DNA of 36,560 nt from contig CAZJRB010000076.1 of the NCBI GenBank assembly GCA_964547995.1, forward strand, positions 1 through 36,560, in the 5' to 3' direction. The notes beneath the pieces are model-generated. The model did no database searches. It worked only from the letters and a program-made list of their open reading frames with translations, and was not told the DNA's origin. Of the stretch, positions 30,948-36,560 are shown in pieces; the first letter of the stretch is position 1; every line of letters starts with the position of its first letter. A program made the translations under genes and the position numbers. This DNA is from CAZJRB01 sp964547995. Its GTDB lineage: Bacteria; Planctomycetota; Planctomycetia; Pirellulales; Thermoguttaceae.

Positions 30948-32765
30948 CTATTGCCTCGATGGCCCGGCCTCCTTCAGGGCGTCGAGTAGCTTCTGCTGGG
31001 TAAACCCACCGCGGAAAACGATCGGACGGTTTGGGGCACCGGCGGGGAAAATCGCCACGACGGGCACCTGCTTGCTGCCGAGGATATTCATCATTTCCGT
31101 CACTTCCGGGTCCCCGTTTGTCCAGTCGGCCTGCATGGTTACCACGCTGTTCTTCTCCAGCACTTCGTGGACGGCGCCCGTGTCGAGCACGAATCGCTCC
31201 AGCGCCTTGCATGTCATGCACCAGTCGGCCGTGAAGTCGATCAGTACCGTCTTTCGCTCGGCGGTCAGGCGGTCGAAGGTTGCTCGATCGTAGGGTATCC
31301 AATGCTCGGTATCGGCCCGCAACAACTGAAACGAAATCGCCCCCGCAAGGACAACGATTGCTATGCCCAACGCCCAAGCCCAGACTTTCTTCTCGAGCGA
31401 GGCGGTGACCGGCAGGCGGCCCACGATCCAGCAAGCGAACCACAACCCGAACAGCAAACCGATCGTCGGGACAACGTCGACCTCGGGTAGGAAATAGAGA
31501 ATCCACACGACGGCCACCAGCAGAAGATACCCCATTGTCTTCTTGAACGTTTCCATCCACTCCCCCGGCTTCGGTAGGAATCGCAGCAACTCGGGAAAGG
31601 CACCGATGATTAAGTAGGGGCTTGCCATTCCAAGCCCGATCACGGCGAAGGTGAGATAGACATTCTGAGGTGCCCCGGCTCGGACTTGCCCATCGGCCCA
31701 TTTCAGCGCGGGGCTCAGTAGCGGTGCCCCGCACGGGATGGCCAGTAACGTCGTAATGATTCCCTTGAAAAACGCTCCTAGAACTCCTTCTTGCTCCGAT
31801 AATGCGGCGGCCTTACCGCCTCCGAGAAAGCTGGGTACCCGTAGTTCCCAGAGCCCCATCAGGCTCAGGGCCATCGCAAAGACAACGCAGGCCATAATGA
31901 TGCCGAACAGCCTCGCGGTAAACATCTCGCTCAGGCCTACTCCCAACGCAGCCAGTACAATAAAGACCGACATTAGCCCCAGGGAGTACCAGACGTTCAG
32001 CATAAAGGCCCGTCCCCGGCTCTTGCCCGCCTGCTGGAAAAACGACAGAATCTTCAAGCCGATCACGGGCAAGACGCACGGCATGATGTTGAGAATCAGA
32101 CCGCCGAAGAAGGCGAATACCAGTGCGACGGCCATCGATTTCGCCTCGACGGTTTCCTGGGTCTCCACGCTTTCGGGATCGAAACGATTGGAACCCAAAG
32201 GCGGCACTGATGTAGGCTCGGGAATGTCAACTCCTTTGCCCAATACTGCCTCGAATGGAACATCCGTCGGCGGCAGACAACTGCTGGCATCGCACGGCTG
32301 AACCTCCAGCTTGCCCGCTATCTGCAACTCGGCGGGATCGACCCCGCTAGCCGGTTCGATGGGAGCAAACCAGGTGACGACCCCATGGTGGCTCTCGACC
32401 ATGAGGCCGCCAAAGGCGGGTTCTGGTTTCGTTTCAGGGGCCGGGGCGACGCGCCATTCCCCAACGACCTTGTACGCATCCGATTCGGCCAGCGTAATCT
32501 TGGTGGCAACCGGCCCGCCCGGCGGCTGCGTGACCGAGTAGATGTGCCAACCTTCCTTGATCGTAGCGGTGATGAACAACCGGGCCGGCTCGTCGCCTTG
32601 GGCCGTGGTGAATTCGGCCGAGACCTTGACGACATCTTGCGCGCCACCGCCAAAACCGCCCCCGAGTGGCTCAAATGCCTGACCCAACGCCAACGGAGCG
32701 GTCCCCAGCCACCCAATCGGCAAAATCGTCATAACCAGAAAACTCAGCGCACCTCTATCCAACAT
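30948..32765 (-). CDS. dsbD: DsbD-type transmembrane thiol:disulfide interchange protein
   Basis: This encodes 605 residues from ATG 32765 (GAGAGAGA upstream, signal peptide to about residue 30). It carries reducing power from cytoplasmic thioredoxin across the inner membrane to periplasmic thiols. All three redox pairs are visible. The N-terminal alpha domain has CDASSC (Cys158, Cys163), the membrane domain has MPCVLPV (Cys230) and IPCGAPLL (Cys345), and the C-terminal thioredoxin domain has ADWCMTCK (Cys516, Cys519). The frame is open to 32876, but the upstream residues lack a signal. A Gly-rich stretch follows the signal. Its targets are unknown; c-type cytochrome maturation would fit the nearby heme proteins. 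Confidence 0.93.
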   Translation of the reverse strand: MLDRGALSFLVMTILPIGWLGTAPLALGQAFEPLGGGFGGGAQDVVKVSAEFTTAQGDEPARLFITATIKEGWHIYSVTQPPGGPVATKITLAESDAYKVVGEWRVAPAPETKPEPAFGGLMVESHHGVVTWFAPIEPASGVDPAELQIAGKLEVQPCDASSCLPPTDVPFEAVLGKGVDIPEPTSVPPLGSNRFDPESVETQETVEAKSMAVALVFAFFGGLILNIMPCVLPVIGLKILSFFQQAGKSRGRAFMLNVWYSLGLMSVFIVLAALGVGLSEMFTARLFGIIMACVVFAMALSLMGLWELRVPSFLGGGKAAALSEQEGVLGAFFKGIITTLLAIPCGAPLLSPALKWADGQVRAGAPQNVYLTFAVIGLGMASPYLIIGAFPELLRFLPKPGEWMETFKKTMGYLLLVAVVWILYFLPEVDVVPTIGLLFGLWFACWIVGRLPVTASLEKKVWAWALGIAIVVLAGAISFQLLRADTEHWIPYDRATFDRLTAERKTVLIDFTADWCMTCKALERFVLDTGAVHEVLEKNSVVTMQADWTNGDPEVTEMMNILGSKQVPVVAIFPAGAPNRPIVFRGGFTQQKLLDALKEAGPSRQ

Positions 32766-32860
32766 CCCATCTCTCTCGAATCCGGCCACTTGCTTGTCTT
32801 TTCCAAACAAGGCATTGTAGACGGCGAATGTATCCCATTGCCACACCAGAGGCAAGGTTG

Positions 32861-32888
32861 TTGTCACCAATGGCAAACCTGGTAAAAT
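32861..32888 (+). promoter_or_regulatory. Promoter for the metalloprotease gene, with overlapping inverted repeat
   Basis: TTGTCA (32861-32866), a 16-bp spacer and TAAAAT (32883-32888) match the consensus at five of six bases each. The -10 lies inside an inverted repeat GTAAAATA-gggta-TATTTTAC (32882-32902), a plausible operator. The transcript would carry a leader of about 160 nt including the palindrome at 32915-32971. Confidence 0.55.
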
Positions 32889-32902
32889 AGGGTATATTTT
32901 AC
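32882..32902. promoter_or_regulatory. Inverted repeat over the -10 region
   Basis: GTAAAATA and TATTTTAC are exact reverse complements separated by five bases, covering the -10 element of the metalloprotease promoter. This is the layout of a repressor site; the regulator is unknown. Confidence 0.4.
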
Positions 32903-32914
32903 GGAGGTATGCTT

Positions 32915-32971
32915 GTAGGATGGGTTTCCCGACCCGTCAAGGAAGAAGACGGGTCGGGAGACCCGTCCTAC
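32915..32971. repeat. Intergenic palindrome, GTAGGACGGG type
   Basis: Two 24-bp arms (32915-32938 and 32948-32971) are reverse complements at 22 of 24 bases around a nine-base loop. It lies in the leader of the metalloprotease gene. There is no gene in it. A 50-codon frame that crosses it (32909-33058) starts one base after a GGAGG and is rejected as a gene. Confidence 0.85.
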
Positions 32972-33054
32972 GACAGTTGTTTCTTAACGCTTATCGGGCT
33001 CCTTTGCACATTGTCAGGACTTCGCCCGACGCAACCTGAACCCGGAATCCACCT

Positions 33055-35808
33055 ATGAAGAAGACCACACTGCTCTGTGCCCTGGCGTTCGCCCTTTGGG
33101 GAATCTTCGTGTTAAAGTGCCAGGCCCAACCCGTGTTGGGAGATCCACCCAAGGAAAAGGCCGACGTGGCAAGCGGGAACCAAGCAAAGACGAACGATAA
33201 CCGGGAAAACGTATCGGCCACCACCGGTGGCAGTTCCAAGCCCGCAACCACTGCCAAGACGACTACCTCGCCCAAGACCGCGAAGCCGAAGTATCCCGCT
33301 TTCGGCGAACTCTTGAAAGACGCCAAAATCATCTCGGGCCTCCTGAAGATGTATCACAAAGATACAAAACTCTACGCCGAAATTCCCACGAGCCAGTTAA
33401 ACAAGGATTTCATTATCGTGATTTCCATCGCGCGGGGCATCGGCCGCCGCCCGCTCTTCGGCGGAATGTCGTGGGGATTCGGCGACGACTGGATCTGGCA
33501 GTTCCGCAAGGCAGACGACCGCATCCAGATCGTCCGGCGGAACGTTCGCTTCCGCGCGGCCAAGGGCACACCGCAAGAGGAATCGGTCTACCTGGCCTAC
33601 ACCGACAGTGTCCTGTTCAGCCTGCCGATCGCCACGAAGGCACCCGGCGGAGCACCCGTCATCGAACTCACCTCCGTCTTCAAGAGCGACCTGCCGCAGA
33701 TCTCGACCGTCTTGTCCGGCTTCACGTTCTCGAAGGACAAATCGAGCTGGGCGGCCATCAAGGGATTCCAGGACAACGTCGAAATCGAAGTCGCCGCCAC
33801 GTATACTTCGAGCGGGAAGACTTCGTTCGACACCGTGGCCGACTCGCGCGGGGCAACCATCCATATCCACTACTCGATCAGCAAATTGCCCCAGACCGGC
33901 TACAAACCACGACCGGCCGATAACCGGATCGGCTACTTCGTGACCGCGATCAAGGACTACTCGAAGCAGGACAGCTACGACCGCTTCGTGCGATACGTCA
34001 ACCGTTGGGACCTGCAAAAGGCCGAACCTTCGGCCAAGCTTTCGCCGCCGAAGAATCCGATCATCTTCTGGATCGAGAAGACCGTGCCCTTCAAGTACCG
34101 CAAGCCGATCCGCGAAGGCATCCTCGAATGGAACAAGGCGTTCGAAAAGGCCGGCTTCGCCAACGCCATCGAGGTCCGCCAGCAATCCGGCGACGCCACC
34201 TGGGATCCCGAAGACATCAACTACAACACCTTCCGCTGGATCACGGCCAGCGCCGGCTTTGCAATCGGCCCAAGCCGGGTGAATCCGGGGACAGGCCAGA
34301 TCCTCGACGCCGACATCCTCTTCGACGCCGACTTCCTCCAGCAGTGGCAGGAGGATTTCGATATCGTCACGCCGGAGAAGGTCGCCTCGCTCACCGGCGG
34401 ACCGCTCGACGTCCAGGCCTACCGGGAGAAAATCCGCAGCCTGCCGACCCGCTTCCGCCACAACCCCGTCTTGTGGGACGACCACTCGTCGTTAATGGCC
34501 CGGCAACTGGCGTTCGGCTCGGCCGTGCTTGCCGAAGGCAAGAAGCCGCTTCCCAAGGAACTCCTCGAAAAACTGCTCCAGCAGGCCGTGAAAGCGACTA
34601 CGATGCACGAGGTCGGACACACGCTCGGGCTGCGGCACAACTTCAAGGCCAGCACGTTTCTCACGCTCGAAGAACTCAACAACCCCGAGAAAACCAAAAA
34701 CACCGGACTCTCCGGCTCGGTGATGGACTACCTGCCAATGAACGTTTCACCGAAGGGCGAGAAACAAGGCGACTACTTCGGTGCGACGATCGGGCCGTAC
34801 GACTATTGGGCAATCGAGTACGGCTACAGGCCGTGCTCGGACGACGAACTAAAGAAAATCGCGTCCCTGAGCGCGAAACCCGGCCACGACTACGGCACCG
34901 ACGAGGATGCCCGCGGCTTCGATCCCGATCCGTTGACGAACCGCTACGATTTGGGCAAGGACCCGATCCGTTATGCCCGGCAGCGGGTCAAGCTGATCAA
35001 CGAGGTGATGCCCGACCTGCTCGACCGGATGACCGCCGACGGCGAGGACTACCACCGCGTCCGCCGGGCATTCAACATCCTGCTTTCGGACCATGCCAGC
35101 GCGATGCGTTTCGCCGCCCGGTTCATCGGCGGCATCTACGTACACCGCGACCACAAGGGCGATCCGGGCGCCCGGCCCCCGTATGTCGTCGTCGACCGCA
35201 AGAAACAAGACGAGGCAATGAAGTTGCTCGAAAAAGAGGCTTTCGGCCCGGAAGCCTATCAGTTTCCCACGAAACTCTACAACTATCTCGGCCACGAACG
35301 ATGGTCGCACTGGGGAACCGAGATTCTCCCGCGGATCGACTATCCCATCCACCAGGTGATGGCCTCATGGCAGAATCGCGTGTTTGACCAGCTCCTCTCT
35401 TCGACGACGCTGTCGCGGCTGGTCGATTCCGAGATGAAGGTCCCGGCGGATAAGGAGGTTTTCACGGCAGCCGAATTGCTCCAGCGCCTGACGGCGGCCG
35501 TCTTTATCGAGTTGAATTCTCTGAACCAGGGCAAGTTCACCAACCGCAAACCGGCCATAGGCAGCCTTCGCCGCAGCATGCAGCGCCGTTATCTGGAACG
35601 GCTTGCCAATATGGCGATGGGCAACACCCGCGCCCCGGAGGACTGCCAGAGCATGGCGTACGTAGAACTGAAGTCCTTGCAAGAGAGGATCAAGAAAGTC
35701 CTCGACGGCAAGGCGGAACTCGACCCCTACACCCGGGCCCATCTTCACGAGACCTCCGACCGCATCGGCAAGGTGCTCGACGCCCGGTTGCAGTTGCCCA
35801 AGCCGTAG
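33055..35808 (+). CDS. Large secreted zinc-dependent metalloprotease (DUF5117/DUF4953 type)
   Basis: This encodes 917 residues. A signal peptide (MKKTTLLCALAFALWGIFVL, likely cut near residue 24) precedes a Thr/Ser/Lys linker to about 78, then a DUF5117-like domain about 85-300 and a DUF4953-like metallopeptidase region beyond 330. The zinc motif is HEVGHTLGLRHN (His518, Glu519, His522, His528), the HExxHxxGxxH pattern of metzincin-type enzymes. It would cleave proteins or peptides outside the cell or in the periplasm. ATG 33055 has a weak ribosome site. The promoter is at 32861-32888. The gene diverges from dsbD and converges on the DUF1593 remnant. The substrate is unknown. Confidence 0.88.
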   Translation: MKKTTLLCALAFALWGIFVLKCQAQPVLGDPPKEKADVASGNQAKTNDNRENVSATTGGSSKPATTAKTTTSPKTAKPKYPAFGELLKDAKIISGLLKMYHKDTKLYAEIPTSQLNKDFIIVISIARGIGRRPLFGGMSWGFGDDWIWQFRKADDRIQIVRRNVRFRAAKGTPQEESVYLAYTDSVLFSLPIATKAPGGAPVIELTSVFKSDLPQISTVLSGFTFSKDKSSWAAIKGFQDNVEIEVAATYTSSGKTSFDTVADSRGATIHIHYSISKLPQTGYKPRPADNRIGYFVTAIKDYSKQDSYDRFVRYVNRWDLQKAEPSAKLSPPKNPIIFWIEKTVPFKYRKPIREGILEWNKAFEKAGFANAIEVRQQSGDATWDPEDINYNTFRWITASAGFAIGPSRVNPGTGQILDADILFDADFLQQWQEDFDIVTPEKVASLTGGPLDVQAYREKIRSLPTRFRHNPVLWDDHSSLMARQLAFGSAVLAEGKKPLPKELLEKLLQQAVKATTMHEVGHTLGLRHNFKASTFLTLEELNNPEKTKNTGLSGSVMDYLPMNVSPKGEKQGDYFGATIGPYDYWAIEYGYRPCSDDELKKIASLSAKPGHDYGTDEDARGFDPDPLTNRYDLGKDPIRYARQRVKLINEVMPDLLDRMTADGEDYHRVRRAFNILLSDHASAMRFAARFIGGIYVHRDHKGDPGARPPYVVVDRKKQDEAMKLLEKEAFGPEAYQFPTKLYNYLGHERWSHWGTEILPRIDYPIHQVMASWQNRVFDQLLSSTTLSRLVDSEMKVPADKEVFTAAELLQRLTAAVFIELNSLNQGKFTNRKPAIGSLRRSMQRRYLERLANMAMGNTRAPEDCQSMAYVELKSLQERIKKVLDGKAELDPYTRAHLHETSDRIGKVLDARLQLPKP

Positions 35809-35861
35809 TTGGTTAGGGGCTCGGGGGAAACATCAGGTCATACCCATGTTACCCGGCATGG

Positions 35862-36515
35862 CTACCCTGCAATGGTGAAGATCATCCGCTGATAACGGGT
35901 CAACGGCGGGTCGCCGTCGTCGGTCACTTCGAGAATCACGTGGATCGTCTTGCCCGGCTCGTTGGGTGCGACGAAACCGGCGTCGCTGCGGGCGGTCGCA
36001 CCGGCGATCTTGATCTTCGTCGCGGTGTCGACGTCGTCATACTGCCACCAGCGGTACGTCAGCTTGTCGCCGTCGGGGTCGGTCGATCCCTCGGCGCTGA
36101 GAGTGACCTTCTCGCCCGGTTTGACGGTCCGGTCGAGCGGCCCGGCCACTTTGGCGGTTGGCGGGTGGTTGGCGTCGGCGACACTCTTGACACACCAGTC
36201 GGCCCGGGCGGCCCAATCGTTCTGGAACGCCTCGGCCCACCGCCAGATGGGTTTGCCGAGGTCGCCGTCGTCGCGCGCGCCGCGCCAGGTGTTCTTGGAC
36301 GGGGATTCCTTGACAAACCGCCCGCCCCAGCCGCCGTAGCCCGGATGCTCCAGGCTCCGCAGCCCGACGTCGATCTGGTGCATGAATGCCGGCGAGTCGC
36401 CCTCCGAGCGAAAGCCCTTCTGGGGATGATGCTCGTACCGGGCACACAGCGGGCCGTGGCCCGTAAGAATGTTCTCCTTCATCCAGGCAACGTCGAAGTG
36501 TTTATTTCGACTGTC
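35862..36515 (-). pseudogene. C-terminal remnant of a DUF1593 (Sde182-like) protein
   Basis: The frame is open from 36515 down to the stop at 35862. It matches the C-terminal half of DUF1593 proteins: WMKENILTGHGPL, then SEGDSPAFMH, GYGGWGGRF, PIWRWAEAFQNDWAARADW and DANHPP, then a beta-sandwich with STDPDGDKLTYRWWQYDD. The N-terminal nucleoside-hydrolase-like domain is missing. An in-frame TGA at 36518-36516 lies just before residues that still match the family (FDVAW). The first Met is at 36482 but a 206-residue product lacking signal and active domain is unlikely to work. Full relatives are about twice as long. The break near 36500 coincides with a drop in GC content. Confidence 0.75.
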
Positions 36516-36560
36516 TCACATTTGTCGTTTACTTATGTTCAGTGGAGCTAACCGTTTACG
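36501..36560. other. AT-rich edge segment, possible end of a mobile element
   Basis: Only 23 of 60 bases are G or C (38%), clearly below the neighbouring genes. No open frame of known family is visible in the 60 bases. It abuts the broken end of the DUF1593 gene, as the end of an insertion sequence or a deletion joint would. No inverted repeat partner can be checked because the window ends. Confidence 0.4.

Noticed and set aside
32909..33058. 49-residue leader peptide overlapping the metalloprotease start by ATGA
   Set aside because: The GGAGG is only one base from its ATG, and most of it is the palindromic repeat. The overlap is probably chance.

Overview
The window looks like chromosomal DNA of a GC-rich planctomycete, probably of the Pirellulales/Planctomycetia type. 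The main reasons are the gene families present: an N-terminal DnaJ-like domain of the planctomycete PFDPYxKWLGI type, a type I sulfatase, a very large secreted PQQ-type beta-propeller/malectin protein, a zinc metalloprotease of the DUF5117/DUF4953 type, a remnant of a DUF1593 (Sde182-like) protein, a free-standing VWA lipoprotein and short zinc-ribbon proteins. No rRNA, tRNA, CRISPR array or complete transposase gene was seen. Most long open frames opposite the genes below are antisense shadows caused by high-GC third codon positions.

Layout, left to right. 1-3.5 kb: three envelope proteins (J-like membrane protein running off the left edge, HEAT-repeat lipoprotein, VWA lipoprotein). 3.9-9.5 kb: a cytochrome b561/ethylbenzene-dehydrogenase-like heme protein and a 1312-residue secreted propeller protein carrying an embedded methyltransferase-like fold. 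9.6-13.4 kb: a molybdate/tungstate-type ABC importer with two consecutive substrate-binding lipoproteins. They are separated from the permease and ATPase genes by a 125-bp inverted-repeat element and a separate promoter. 13.5-16.8 kb: a CDF metal exporter and two overlapping DUF21/CBS (CNNM/CorC-like) membrane proteins, a small metal-homeostasis neighbourhood. 16.8-23.4 kb: sulfatase, 4HBT thioesterase, tandem-ACT protein, two divergent zinc-ribbon proteins, an HD phosphohydrolase and a thioredoxin-fold lipoprotein without its cysteines. 23.5-30.6 kb: aspS (TTG start), glgX, a cytochrome c'-like lipoprotein and purM. 30.6-35.8 kb: a small membrane protein, a DsbD-type thiol reductase and a large secreted metalloprotease. 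35.9-36.5 kb: the C-terminal remnant of a DUF1593 protein, ending where composition falls to 38% GC, so the right edge probably enters a mobile or rearranged segment.

The genes do not form one pathway. The recurring themes are envelope biology (eight or more lipoproteins or secreted proteins), metal and oxyanion transport, and heme or thiol redox at the membrane. A striking non-coding theme is the set of unrelated intergenic palindromes (near 5.5, 9.5, 11.7, 25.3, 28.0, 30.6 and 32.9 kb), which look like REP/MITE-type elements. Convincing sigma70-like promoters before several genes fix translation starts at 1094, 18931 and 29195. I saw no clear new defence or biosynthetic system. The strongest candidates for undescribed biology are the propeller/methyltransferase/malectin fusion and the b561-EB_dh fusion.
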